Positions 1-10,636 of a DNA stretch of 33,247 nt are shown in pieces (the stretch's first letter is position 1; each line of letters opens with the position of its first letter). The notes beneath the pieces were generated by a model that saw only the letters and a list, made by a program, of their open reading frames with translations, searched no databases and was not told where the DNA came from. Made by a program: the position numbers and the translations under genes. The stretch is from Bisporella sp. PMI_857 (lineage: Eukaryota > Ascomycota > Leotiomycetes > Helotiales > Helotiaceae): NCBI GenBank assembly GCA_021307315.1, contig JAJSPD010000178.1, positions 1 through 33,247 on the forward strand, given 5' to 3'.

Positions 1-1341
1 AAGCCGCAAGCTCGTTTATTATATTCGTATTTAACTTTTTAGCTGCAAAAAAAGCATAATAGCAAATTTGTAAATTTAAATTAAGTTTTTTTTAGTTAAT
101 TTAAAATTATTTTAAAAAAGTTGTTTACTAAAAATATTTTACTTAATTTTTTAAGCTAAACTTAAAAAATAATTTATATATTTTTTAATTGTAAATATTG
201 CTTTATTGTAATTATTAGTAATATTAATAACTCTATAAATTTCGTTTATAAAACGTGCTATAATAATTATATAATTACTTTTTTTGGACTATATATATTT
301 ATTATCGAAAAAGTTTATTAAATTATTTGTACAAATTTTTTAGTTTAAAAAAGAATTATTTTTAGTTTAAAAAAGTATAATACATTTAATAACATTTTTT
401 TTATTTGTAGTTTAATTGTATTTATATAACTTAATTTAACTTTTTTTTTTTTTTTTTGTGTTTTAGTATTTTAATTAATAAACACTTAAAAAAGTAAAAT
501 TAATTAATTATATAAAGAAAAACTTCGAAATTTTAAAAATTTTAAAAATAAATTTTTTTACAAACGCTTTTTAAAAAAATCGCAATTGTTTTAATATTAT
601 TTAAATTATAAATAAACTTTTTTAAATTAAAATTTAATAATAACGCTTTCAAGTTTAATTTAGTTTTGTAATGCTTTTTTTTATATATTTATATTTTAAT
701 TTTTAAATACTTTGCTAATTATAGCGTTAACGCTAAACTTGTCGCTTTTCGCAAACTGCGTTTTTAGCAATTCTTTTTTTATTTGTAGTCCGAAAATCAG
801 TAGTTGTAATTTTTATATAGTTAGTATTTTAGCTTTTTAGCTTTAAAACTTGTATTTCAAGTTTCGATATATATTTTCCGATTTGTATATTACTAAACTA
901 TAATTACTACATTTTAATTTAATTGGTTTTAAACTAGTTTTTTTACGATTGTAAAATAAACAATTTGTTTTAAACAGTTAAATTTAGTTAAATATTTAAT
1001 ATCGCGCAAATTATTGTATATTTTAAAAATAGTTTTAAAACAAAGTATTTAAACAATCGTTTTTTATTAAAAGTTGCAACTAAAATAAATTTAATATTTG
1101 TAATATAACGTTAAAGCTTTTTAATTTTAATTTAAAAGCTTTAAATATTTGCGTTTAGTTTTATTTTAAACGTTGTAAATTTATTTAAATTTTACAACAA
1201 ATTTACAGTCGAAACTTAAAATATTTAAACTGCAAATTTGTTTATTTTTTTTTTATAAACTCGAATTTTTTTATATATTTATTGTTAATAAAGTTTACAC
1301 AAATTGTTAATATATAAAATGTTTTCGCAAATATTATTTTG
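1..1341. other. AT-rich RIP-degraded tract, unassigned
   Basis: No gene can be supported. The stretch is dominated by poly-A and poly-T runs and TpA steps, has stops in every frame, and still contains CpG in contexts such as TTCG. That is the pattern left by CpA-to-TpA mutation (RIP). By position it may be the interior of the minus-strand Copia element whose LTR lies at 4051-4255, but no domain is recognisable. Confidence 0.6.
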
Positions 1342-1522
1342 TGTTGGGACGCATGTAACTAGTCACGTGAAGAGTTGTGGGTCCTTTCGGGACCTACAAC
1401 TTCTTCGCGACACGTAGCTTAAAACACAACAACAATCGACACACATTTACATTGACGCCAATAAGCATACTAAGTGAAATTACTAGTTTGCTCGGCAACC
1501 TGTAAAATGTAGTTAATCGACA
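1342..1522. repeat. LTR, left copy
   Basis: This 181-bp terminal repeat starts TGTTGGGACG and ends TCGACA. It contains a near-perfect hairpin (GTTGTGGGTCC, loop TTTC, GGGACCTACAAC) and a CACGTG box. Much of it stays GC-balanced while the element interior is AT-rich. The differences from the right copy are mostly G-to-A and C-to-T transitions. Confidence 0.8.
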
Positions 1523-2457
1523 TTAATCAGTAGTTAATAAACTACAAATTAGCAAAGTTTATTTACTTTTTTTCGTTATTTTTACACTTTTCGTAAAACT
1601 GCTACTTTTTACGAATATATATAATAGCAAAAAAACTGTTTAGTAACAATTAAAAAAAAGCAGTAAAAGCAACGAATAAAGCAATAACAAAATAAAAACG
1701 CTTTAAAAGTTATACAAAAAAAGCAACGAAAGTTTGTAATTACTCGATTTTACAAATATACATTTCAGTGGAATTTAATTAGTAACGACTTTTAAAATTA
1801 ATTTCGAAGCGATTTTAAACGCTTTTTTAATGTTTTTTTAAATATTTAAAACAAAGCGTTTTTAAGCAATTCGAACTAAATTGCGTAAACACTAAGTTTT
1901 TGTACTATATTTTAATTTATTTAAATCACTTTTTTAGTTTTTAAAAAAAAAAACAGTATATATAATCCGACGACGAAGTTTTAAAAAAAGCTTTTAACTA
2001 AGTTAAAAAAAAACGTTTTAAGATACTTGTAAAGTATTGTTTTTAAAGTTTTAAATTAAACTAAAAACATTTTTACGCAGTTTACAATTCAGCTAGCAAA
2101 CTAGCTAACAATTGCTTAAGTTGTACCAAAAAAAATTAAATTTTTTTAACGAAATTTTTAAGCTTTTCACCTATAAAACTTCTTTTTACAACTTTTTTTT
2201 TTTTAGTTTAAAACCGCTAAAAAATTATTTTTTTAACTTTATAGCTTTAAAAAACTACAATTAGCAAATATAAAATAAAGTAAAAAACAAAAAACAAAAA
2301 CAACTACAATTCCGAAATTATTTATTTAACTTTTTACAAAGCTGCTATTTTTTTGTAGGCTATTTATAACTCGAAAACTATCGAACTACTATTTCGCAAG
2401 TTCGCTACACTTTTGCGTAATTTACAATTTCGATTTTTAAAATTTTTACTTTTTACT

Positions 2458-2690
2458 ACAATTCGACGGCTTTAGCTAGTTTGCTATACATTTTACAGCT
2501 AATTCGACAGTTTTAACTAGCTTGCTATACACTTTACAGTTAATTCAACGGCTTTAGCTAACTTGTTATACACTTTACAAACAATTCGACAATTTTAGCT
2601 AGTTTGCTATTTTTTTACAAACAATTCGACAGTTTTTGCTAGTTTGCTATACTTTACAAACAACTAAACGGCTTTTGCTAAATTAATACT
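2458..2690. repeat. Tandem repeat of about 41 bp, six units
   Basis: Units built on AATTCGACRGYTTTAGCTAG followed by TTGCTATACACTTTACA recur about every 41 bp, starting near 2459, 2501, 2542, 2583, 2624 and 2663. Units differ mainly by transitions and small indels. They lie inside the LTR element, so the array is probably part of its internal region. Confidence 0.75.
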
Positions 2691-2767
2691 TTTGTCGAAA
2701 AAAAAAACTTCCAATATTTGAATAATAAAATATTTATTTGCAGATTTATTAACTTTGTAAAAAAATA

Positions 2768-3200
2768 CCTTTTTTTTATTGCTGCTTAAAAAACTATTAC
2801 AGCCTTTAATTCGGTTTTTACAGTCGACTTTTTTTTGTTGCTGTTTAAAAAACTGTTACAGCTTTTCAGGCTGTTACAGTTCCTAATTTAATTTTACAGC
2901 TTTCGATTTTTTTTTAATTGTTGCTCAAAAAGCTATTACAGCTTTTAATTCGATTTTTACAGCCGACTTTTTTTTTTTGCTGCTGTTTAAAAGTTATTAC
3001 AGCTTTTGACTCGATTTTTACAGCCGACTTTTTTTTTATTGCTGCTTAAAAAGCTGTTACAGCCTTTCAGGCTGTTACAGTTTTTAATTCAATTTTACGG
3101 CTTTCGATTTTCTTTTTTTTATTGCCGCTTAGCTAGCTTTTACTGCTTTCGACGCTGTTACAGCTTTTTAAGCTGTTACGACTTTCGATAGTATTACGGA
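2768..3200. repeat. Tandem repeat, GCTGCTTAAAAAGCTGTTACAG family
   Basis: About six degenerate units contain TTTTTTATTGCTGCTTAAAA, then GCTGTTACAG, then AATTCGATTTTTACAG and CGACTT. Some carry an extra TTTCAGGCTGTTACAG segment. A short open frame runs through the array, but its product is low-complexity, so I do not call it a gene. Confidence 0.7.
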
Positions 3201-3310
3201 CTTCTATAAGCGTGCTACGTACGTTTGTTACAACTTTGGCTAAATAAAAGAATATAAAGCTTTACAAGTGCTATAGCTATTTAGTTTTCAAACTTTTAAA
3301 AAGTTGCTAG

Positions 3311-3493
3311 TATTGGAACGCATGTAACTAGTCACGTGAAAAGTTGTAGGTCTTTTCGGGACTTACAACTTTTTAGCGACACGTAGTTTAGAACACAACA
3401 ACAATCGACACACATTTTACACTTGACGCCAACAAGCATACTAAGTGAAATCACTAGTCTACCCAGCGACCCGTGAGATGCAGTTAATCGACA
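3311..3493. repeat. LTR, right copy
   Basis: This 183-bp partner of the repeat at 1342-1522 starts TATTGGAACG (TG changed to TA) and ends TCGACA, followed directly by the TTTTG duplication. The hairpin arms and CACGTG box are kept, with transition changes such as GGGTCC to AGGTCT. Confidence 0.8.
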
Positions 3494-3498
3494 TTTTG

Positions 3499-4033
3499 TG
3501 CTTTTTTTTTTTTTAATGTTTTATAATTCGTTCGACGTTTCGTTTATTTTAAGTGTAAAAGCAATTTATACGTATTTTGTCACAGTTTTTTTTAAAACGA
3601 TTTTTTTTTAATTATATATAGTTCGAATAACTTAAACTATTTTTGCTATATTTTTTAACTAAATGTTTTTACAAGTCGCTTCGTTTTGCTAATATAATTT
3701 ATGTCGAATTGCGTTTAGCTTTTTGTTAAATACGTTCAGCAAAATTCTAAGTAAAAAAGTAAAAAACTGTCGTATAATAGCTTTCGGGTTAAGATTTGTT
3801 GATATAGTTAAAATAGCAATTTGTATGCTATGTAAATTCGACTAGCAGCTTGTTGCTGTTTTATTAGCTATCCGTCATTTTTGTATATATTAGCAGTTCG
3901 TTGTTTTTGTGTTATTAACTGTTTGTCGTTTTTTGTATAGCTTTTACTGTCGTAATAAATCCGTTAAACCGTAAGTAGCAGTTTTTAGCAGTTTACTTTT
4001 TTTTCTTGACTTTTTTTGTATATTCACAGTACA
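3499..4033 (-). other. AT-rich tract, probable leader/gag remains of Copia copy A
   Basis: No protein domain is legible. The tract lies directly inside the primer-binding-like site at 4034-4050 of a minus-strand Copia-type LTR, so by position it should be the leader and gag region. Stops occur in all frames and RIP-like base composition prevails. Confidence 0.4.
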
Positions 4034-4255
4034 GGCCCGGGCTTATAACCTATTAAAAAGGTATCAATAAAAGCTTGTGCTGTACACAAAGTCTGCCTAG
4101 TTGCAGTGGTTCAGAAAGGATAAATTGACTTGATTGTAGAACTATTTTTTGGAGGTTGCTCAGCGAAAGAGGGTTGACCCTGTCACTGATGACTAAGCTA
4201 TTACATAAAGTATGGCCCATGCTTTATGGGTGGGCTACACCACCAATTCTCAACA
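4034..4255 (-). mobile_element. Copia-type LTR with primer-binding site (copy A)
   Basis: Read on the minus strand, 4255 to 4051 begins TGTTGAGAATTGGTGG, a typical Copia LTR start, and ends CTTTTTAATA (CA end probably mutated to TA). It is followed at 4050-4034 by GGTTATAAGCCCGGGCC, which looks like a primer-binding site. The 12-mer TTATAAGCCCGG recurs in the same relation to a second LTR at 25974-26199. The island is much less AT-rich than its surroundings. The element body would run leftwards. It is inserted in the pogo relic at 4256-5199, whose coding frame runs right up to the LTR. Confidence 0.6.
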
Positions 4256-5199
4256 AGTTCGTGGATTTTCTGATTTTTTTATAATTTAAAGCTTAAACTT
4301 TTCGCTGCTATTAGCGTTGCTTGTCAATGCAACTGTAATACGATTTTTGCTTTTTTAAATTCCGCTGTAAAACCTAGTTGTAAAAGTGCGATTAAGAGTT
4401 TTTTTTTTTTAATAAAGCTAGTTTCGTTTATATTAAAAATGTTACGTAACAAATAAAGCAAGCAAAGTTGTCGGATAGCTTTTAGTTGCGTTATATTATT
4501 AAAAGCATAAATCTAAGCAAATGCAGCTTTGCTATATTGTACGTACTTTTTGATATTATATCGTATTTTGAACTTTTTAAGCTAGCTATTCGGCTATTTA
4601 AGCATTTCGATTTCGTTGTACTGCAACAAAAGGTTTTACAATTGTTTTGCTTTTTTTTTAAAAAATATTACTTGTTATAATAGTTTTTTTTTGTTTTACG
4701 CGTTAGTGCTATTCGAATAAAGCTATTTCAAGCTTAAGCTAATTTCTTTTAAACGATTTGCTCTTTTTTTTATTGCTTGTATATTTGTTCGCGTATGTTC
4801 GTTATTAAAGTAATTATATTTAAAGCTTAAAATTCGAAAAATTTGACTTTGATTAAAAAAATGCTTAGTTTAAGCGGTGAACTAGTTTGCGAACTTTTTT
4901 TAATGCGATAAAATGTTTATTTAATTGCGTTTTCGAATTAGCAGTCGCTCAGTATCAGTTAATGCTTTACAGCGCTTTTTATCGTCTATTTTAATAAGAT
5001 TTGTAATAGTAGTAATGTAAATCTAAGCATAAAAAAGTAAAATCAACTGTAATTCCAAAATTCGGGAGCTTAATCAAATAAGCATATGCTAGTAGTGAGA
5101 AATGCTTATTGGCTTAGCCAAAAATCGGTGGGGACGAGATCTCGATACTTATTGGTCAGGTATGCTTACTTGAAGGATGCTTATATAGAGGTTCTACTG
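4256..5199 (-). mobile_element. Tigger/pogo-type transposon relic
   Basis: The right end is a terminal repeat that reads, on the minus strand, CAGTAGAACCTCTATATAAGC and is followed on the plus strand by TA (5200-5201). This is the usual start of Tigger/pogo elements. Minus-strand translation shows a degraded CENP-B-type N-terminal helix-turn-helix (KALTDTERLLIRKRN, then QSQIFRILSFKY near 4960-4800) and the first DDE motif as NIFNINETSF near 4440-4412. The family has NMDETG there, so the catalytic Asp is Asn. Numerous stops are present. The other half is missing because Copia copy A begins at 4255. Confidence 0.72.
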
Positions 5200-5201
5200 T
5201 A

Positions 5202-5786
5202 TTTAACGTCTGACTAAGGACCGTGCGTAGTATGTGACCTACTCCGAATTCGAACATAGGGCGCTAGAAGTAAACTCTTAGAAATCGGAAACTACAAGCC
5301 TTGAATATACAAATATGTTTTGCGTTTTTCTTAACCGCAAATATTAGTCAAACAAGTATTCAACTAAAGTTAGACAATAAGTGTGGGACAGGCTGATAGT
5401 AACTTATTCAATTGACTATCACAGCTATATTACAAAGAGATCAACATAAAGAGAGAAAGAGGAGATTACGAGTTTTATAGCTAGTCCGTAATGGGTACAC
5501 TAGTACGCAACAGGTCGGTGGCTCCAGGGAGGATTCATGTGCTCGCAACAAGAGCTGGCTCATGCCTAAGGCACGTGCAAACCAGTCATCTTTACAGGTT
5601 CAACTCGTCACAAGCTTTTTTCTATACTTTAGCTTTTTACTCGCCGCGGCTTTCGCAACGTCAATATATGAAACTAAAGAATTGAAATAAATAACCCAAA
5701 AAAAACTGGCTATTTAGTTTTGTAATACGGGCAAATGTTTTTATAAAAGCAGTTTTTACTTAATTATTCTGTTAAAATAGTAATAC
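5202..5786. other. Mixed debris with an LTR-like GC island
   Basis: Roughly 5382-5600 is GC-balanced. On the minus strand it has a TATAAAA box followed by a CT-rich stretch and ends CCTGTCCCACA, so it resembles a solo LTR, but I found no matching target duplication. A 64-codon open frame at 5491-5685 has no recognisable content. 5690-5786 is AT-rich and may be the left part of the pogo relic described next. Confidence 0.35.
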
Positions 5787-5991
5787 TGTCACGGCCCTGA
5801 CCCTATCTCGCTTAGAGCTTGGCCCCTGGCCAGCCTCTGGCCAGCCTCCTGTATATAAAACACTGCTTTCCTTCCTTTCTTCTGTCTGTAGCTTGTTCTT
5901 TTAGTTATAACAATTGACAGTTGTTCATACTTTTGAGTCTCTCTACCTGAGATCTACAGATCGAGATCCCTGTTCGTTTTGAGCTGTTACA
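5787..5991 (+). mobile_element. Solo LTR with AATAC target duplication
   Basis: This 205-bp sequence starts TGTCACGGCCCTGACCC and ends GAGCTGTTACA, with TATATAAA about a third of the way in. It is flanked by exact 5-bp repeats AATAC at 5782-5786 and 5992-5996. The TG start, CA end, TATA box and 5-bp duplication fit a Gypsy-type solo LTR left by recombination. It interrupts the pogo relic. Confidence 0.88.
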
Positions 5992-7441
5992 AATACTTTT
6001 GTTAATGCCGAGTAGCTGTAGTATAAAAGTAAAAAAAGCTTTCAATTACTGCAAATAGTTAAACAATAAATAAACTAAGTTTAAATTAAATTCAGTGTTT
6101 CAATAAATATACAAAAAGTGGCACAAAAATACGTACTGTTTTTTAGGTCTAATAAAGATAAAAGTTATTATTCGACCAATTTTAAGCTTTATTGCCAAAA
6201 GTGCAATATTATTACTGTCGCAATACGGAAAAGAATAAGTTTTACCGCTACGCCAGATGACCAAAAGGCAATTGAATTGACTGAAAGGTCAATACCCTAT
6301 TCCGCTATATAGGTCATATTGCTAACGTGACAATTATTTTGTGTATATTTACGCATTTATTTTATAAATTTTAGTTATTCGATATTAGTTATTAGTTATT
6401 TTCAGGGGTTAAAACATTTGTACAAAACTGAAATAAAAATTAATACAAGTATATATAAGATACAATTTTTAAACAACGCCTTTTATTGCTCTTTCTCCCG
6501 CATCCTGTATAATAATAACAAATTATGATATCTAAAAAAGGAAAAACTGTTTTACAAAACTTTTATTATATATGTCACGGTCAGAAAGGCTACATGCACG
6601 CTACATTGTCATTCATTGACAAATGTCGCGCCACAACCGCGAACCCTCATTGGTTCGCTTAGCTAAAACCCTCGAACTGCTACATGCACTCTAGTTATAT
6701 AAAAGCAGTTTAGTAGTACTTCCTTTTTTTTAGTTTAGAAATTTTGTATTCAATACTTTACAAACAGCTGTAGCTAGCCCTTGTATTAGAATCGTGACAC
6801 TGTAATTTAAATTATATAATTTTACAGTCTAATATCAAACTTTTTATACTAATTTCTTTAATAGCTTCGTTTAGTTTACTTTCGGTCTAAAAGTTAAAAA
6901 CACTACACAATTAATTAAAACGCAATTTTAATTGATATGTTAAAAAAAAGTCGTACAATATTAAAATAGTTCACCTATTTCGCTTTTGTTAAGTATAAAT
7001 TACTTTGTAGAAAATGCATTACGTGCAATACACCAATTAGCGTTATTGCGAAAAAAAAAATTATACATCGCAAAACAAAGGATTAGCTTAATCGGCGCCA
7101 TTTGATAAAAAATCGTTATATTTAAAAAAAAAATTAGTTTGCACAGTACGCAAGATTTTGAAACTCAAAATAATTTAAATGTGCTATTATAGGCTAATCT
7201 AGTTCAAAATAATAATTGTGCAAAACTTTTTGTACCATAGCAACAATATTGTAAATTGTGCAAAAAATTTAATCACTACGTACAAACATATTAAAATAAA
7301 GTATTAAAACTTGAAGAATTAAATACTGAATAATTGTAATTAATAAATCGTTTTATTAATAAAATATTTAAGTAATATATATAGTGCCAAGAAAATTTCG
7401 TCGTTTCGGTTGTAGTGGTGGTTCGCTTGTGAATGAATTAC
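5992..7441 (+). mobile_element. RIP-degraded Fot1/pogo-type relic related to the copy at 21990-23840
   Basis: Three segments align by eye with the better-preserved transposon at 21990-23840. Around 6040-6115, ATTACTGCAAATAGTT and ATACAAAAAGT match. At 6118-6215 the translation STNFKLYCQKCNIITV matches STEFELYCKEHNIIT downstream of the second catalytic Asp. At 7021-7310 the C-terminal coiled-coil region matches, together with a zinc knuckle (CKLCKKFNHYVQTY, last Cys now Tyr, 7250-7291). The right end at 7383-7441 (TGCCAAGAAAAT to GGTTCGCTTGTGAATGAATTAC) resembles that element's terminal repeat. The reading frame is destroyed, and a solo LTR at 6573-6799 interrupts it. Confidence 0.7.
6573..6799 (+). 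mobile_element. Solo LTR, TGTCACGGTC family
   Basis: This 227-bp sequence begins TGTCACGGTCAG and ends ATCGTGACA, with TATATAAAAG in the middle. Its terminal bases match other Gypsy-type LTRs in the window. No intact target duplication is visible (ATATA before, CTGTA after), so this copy is either old or lost its partner by a rearrangement. Confidence 0.7.
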
Positions 7442-7912
7442 AATATTTATTTTTTTAAAGTATTTGTTACGCAATAAATGCTTACTAAAGTTAATCAATT
7501 CATAATCCAATATATTTCGTATTATTTAAAGCAAGCAAAATTGATTTTTTACACCGCTTATTAATGGGCTCGTTAACTTTATTCTGGCGAACTAAACCCA
7601 AAATGGACTGCCCAAAAACGTCAATAGGCACTCCGCCTTATGTAGAGGGGCCAGCTGAAATTTAAAAATTGGTGAGTTTATAGGGTTGCAAGTATTGACG
7701 ACGTTTTAATCTTTTATAATTATACACAGGAAACGATAGAACAGCACAGCAGGGATACGACAAAATTCGGACAGGAACCAAGAACCCTGTATGCTTTAAC
7801 TAAGTACATCAGCTCAGTCATACCACACAATATGCCTCTCGCTGTGTGTACGCCACAACCATCTCCTGCAACAACCATGAGCAAGACTTCCAACCATACT
7901 CTCCTCTCCTCC
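7442..7912. other. Boundary of RIP tract and 3' flank of the oxidase gene
   Basis: AT-rich sequence ends near 7640 and ordinary base composition begins. Nothing coding is seen in 7442-7720. 7720-7912 is the probable 3' untranslated region of the multicopper oxidase. The short open frames on both strands here and at 7832-8368 are shadows of that gene. Confidence 0.5.
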
Positions 7913-10176
7913 CTAAAGTGGAAACCCATGCTGGTGAAGGGCGTACTCTGGAGGGATATGTGGCCAGGCATCATATCCATCCATGATGGCTATCGCCATG
8001 CCACCAGCCAAGTGAGTCTCGACATGACAATGCAAAAGCCACGGGCCCGGATTATTGGAGTGGTATCGGATTGCAATCCACATTGCGCCAATGAACTCGG
8101 TGATGGCTGTGTCCCGTATATTCGGGTTCTCAAGATTGAAGGACTGGGGCTGGTCCAGTACGGCCTGCGCAACGGAGCTATAGTTCCAGATGCCGAGGCC
8201 CCTCCCGATAACGTAGAACTTGGAGCCATGTTTGTGGATGGCGTGTCCGATCTCGACCGGTTCTCCGGGCAAAGCACCAGCCTGCAGAATTATATCTACC
8301 CAGCTGCCATTTTTGGTGCGAATCACCAGCTGCTCGTCGAGTGCGGCGGGGGAAGTTGGGTAATATAAGAGAGGGGCATATGCAGACCGGTCTGCTTCAT
8401 ATAACTCCTTTCCTCTCATTGTCCACTGCCAGGCGCTTCCTCGACGGCCCATTGTAATGAGAAATAACTCGTCGCCCTCCGTCTTCGGAGTCGCTGGCTT
8501 GTTCGGTGGGAATGGTGGCGTATGACCCACAGTGTCGAACTCTGTAACATTGGGAGATCTCAACGCACCACCATAGTTGATGTATCCTTCAGCCTGTGAC
8601 CAGGGCAGAGTATATCCAAGGGTGTAGTTTCTCAGTTTGTGACCACCTTTGTAGGAAAGAACGCCGTACCCGGTAATGATCTGGCCAGCGGCGTTGTCTG
8701 TGAATCGGATGGTGTAGTCTCCAGGCTCCTGGTCCAGTTTTACCATCAAGGCGAGGCGTTGTCCCGGGAATATAGTCAAAACCTCCGCTTTTAGCGGCTC
8801 TGGAGCAAGTCAGTCATAACCTCCGGTCCCAAGAGCTGTTTTAGTGTACTTACCAACGTAATTGCCATCAACTTCGTAGAGCCATAGTTGGTGCTTATCT
8901 ATCGAGACCTTGGCAATCCTCATAGTTGAGGCCATGGCAAAGTTCAAGCTGACCCATCTGGCATTCGCATTCGGGTCAACAGTGATAACTGACATAGATC
9001 CGTTGGCAGCTTTGCAGCCACCATGCAGTCCTGGAGGGATCAGATCCGGTCTTCCAGGCAGAAATGGACCTTGGGTGAGTTCCACGAAAGGCAAACATCT
9101 GTCGCTTTATCAGCCCGGCATCAATTTGCGATATCAACAAACTTACCCTTTGTCATTCACGACTCCAGGTAACAAGGCGGTTGCGATACCATCATTCATC
9201 ATGTCGACAATCTGCTCGTAAGGAGGGCAATAAAGCGAGCCCTTGCCGTTTATCAAGAGACTGTCCATACAACTACCAGTCAATGTTAGTGTCTTAGCAG
9301 ATCTGAGGCATTGGGGAAATTTACAAAATATTAAGCTGAGAATCCTCTTGTGCTTGCATATACTCTTTTGATGTGAAATTTGTCCATTCTGAAAGTACGA
9401 CCAGAGTAGGATCTGATGCAGCTGCCGCCATGGCACGTATCTGACGACGATCACTATTTATCAAAGCCCAAGGTGCTAGACTTCCGGACTTTGGTCTGAG
9501 AAAAGGGTCAGTGATCAGCATATTCTTTGAGGTCGTTTTTACTTGCCTAATGAAAAGTGCACCGTATAGTCCATCCATCATGTCAGCACGAGAATGAGAA
9601 TGATACCTGGAAGAATGTCAGTATTTGAAGATTTTTCTCATTGCAAATTCTCTAACCAGTATGTTCCAGCAGGATTTGCTCGAAATCGATAAATGAAGCT
9701 GCGCCCCGGCTCAATAGGTGTCTGACTAAGGCCAGGCATGCCATCCGACCAAGGTGTTCCCGGCATTCTAAATTTTGCTCAGCTCAAAAACTTTGATTCT
9801 GGAGCACATAGATCTTACGCAAGGCCATGCCAGTGAATGGATGCATTGAATGGCATATAATTGTTAACAGTGATCTGCATCAGCTTTAGTACATATTTAT
9901 TCCTGTGGAACAGCATCTACATACCCGGACATCATCATCTTCGTCGAAAACAAGATCTGGGCCAGGAAATTTTCCATTGACGAATGTCATTGGTCTAGCA
10001 TTTCCATTCGGGTTGCCAACTTTCCACGTGAGATCGAGGGTTTTTCTCACGACTTTGCCCAATCCGCCATTGAAATCTGCAGAAGCCGTGTCGCGTTCGG
10101 TATTTATATTTGGGACCGCATATACAGTAATGATGAAACTATTGAGCAATAGTATGTATACTGTTAGGAGTGACAT
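7913..10176 (-). CDS. Secreted multicopper oxidase, laccase/ferroxidase type, eight exons
   Basis: This is a predicted 635-residue copper oxidase using oxygen as electron acceptor. The substrate is not decidable. Exons by coordinate: 10176-9925, 9874-9819, 9767-9657, 9606-9547, 9495-9325, 9272-9147, 9098-8854, 8799-7913. The seven introns are 48-54 bp, with GT-AG ends and one GC-AG (9546-9496). Joined, the frame is open from ATG ([11 protein letters not shown]) to TAG with no lesion. A hydrophobic signal peptide ends near VYA. All copper motifs are present: HWHG (98-101), WYHSH (140-144), HAIHKHG (526-532) and [12 protein letters not shown] (597-608, with the type-1 Cys, His and axial Met). 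Length and the motif [10 protein letters not shown] resemble fungal pigment-type oxidases such as Aspergillus Abr1. That link is a guess. The next gene is divergent. It is the only apparently intact gene in the window. Confidence 0.93.
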
Positions 10177-10636
10177 CTTCAAAGGAAATGAGGTTTAAAT
10201 CACAATCCGAATATGTAGGGTGCATAGAGTTGATTCGATTTATACAACTATTTAGGAATGGAGACTGGTTCCAAGATCTTGGACCGGAAACCATCGGACT
10301 TGATAAATACCATTTCCCCTGTGGCGTTTCAATATTAATTTTCGTGACCTATTCAGCGGCCCCTGTCGCATTCGACGAATCCCGAAAGTTCGGAACTGGG
10401 GAATTAGATTGTCCCATCTGGCCAAGTCGTCTCGCTTTCCGTGTCGGATGCAGGCACAAATGATTTTTCTGCAGGGTCCATAATAAATTATGGCCGTAGC
10501 TGCAAACATGATCGCAAGACTACGTATTGACTGTTATCATGGTGTAGTGTAATTACAGTAGGCGGCGGAGCCTTAGCCAAAGTACGTTAATTTGTTTGGA
10601 GTCTGAAATCCTTTTCACGATAGTCCAAGTCATCCC
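10177..10636. promoter_or_regulatory. Divergent intergenic region, oxidase and dehydrogenase
   Basis: 460 bp separate the oxidase ATG (minus) from the dehydrogenase ATG (plus), so both promoters should be here. I see a GGCGGCGGAGCC stretch at 10561-10572 that could suit a zinc-cluster regulator, but nothing that proves binding. Base composition is normal and no convincing reading frame is present. Confidence 0.5.

Larger units (their letters stand above)
1342..3493. mobile_element. Short LTR element with TSD, no coding capacity
   Basis: The element is 2152 bp and bounded by two related direct repeats (1342-1522 and 3311-3493). Each begins TG (TA in the second, one G-to-A change) and ends CGACA. 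The 5 bp TTTTG occurs immediately before (1337-1341) and immediately after (3494-3498), an exact target-site duplication. This shows that the two repeats are the ends of one insertion and not two independent solo LTRs. The interior is very AT-rich, has no recognisable gag or pol, and is partly made of tandem repeats. It resembles a non-autonomous LTR element (TRIM or LARD-like). A deleted and RIP-mutated full element is the alternative. Confidence 0.82.

Noticed and set aside
1200..1341. Possible Copia reverse-transcriptase motif (ILYINNLC) on the minus strand
   Set aside because: It would lie only about 570 bp of copy A sequence from the primer site once the nested element is removed, too close for reverse transcriptase. 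The flanking residues do not support it.
3006..3191. Phe/Leu-rich 61-codon open frame
   Set aside because: It runs through the tandem repeat of the LTR element. The composition is a consequence of poly-T.
5382..5600. GC island read as a solo LTR (TGTGGGACAGGC, TATAAAA on minus strand)
   Set aside because: No matching 5-bp duplication and no definable second end, so it is noted only as LTR-like.
7832..8368. 178-codon plus-strand open frame
   Set aside because: It lies antisense to the last exon of the multicopper oxidase, whose motifs and splice frame explain the sequence. It has no recognisable content of its own.
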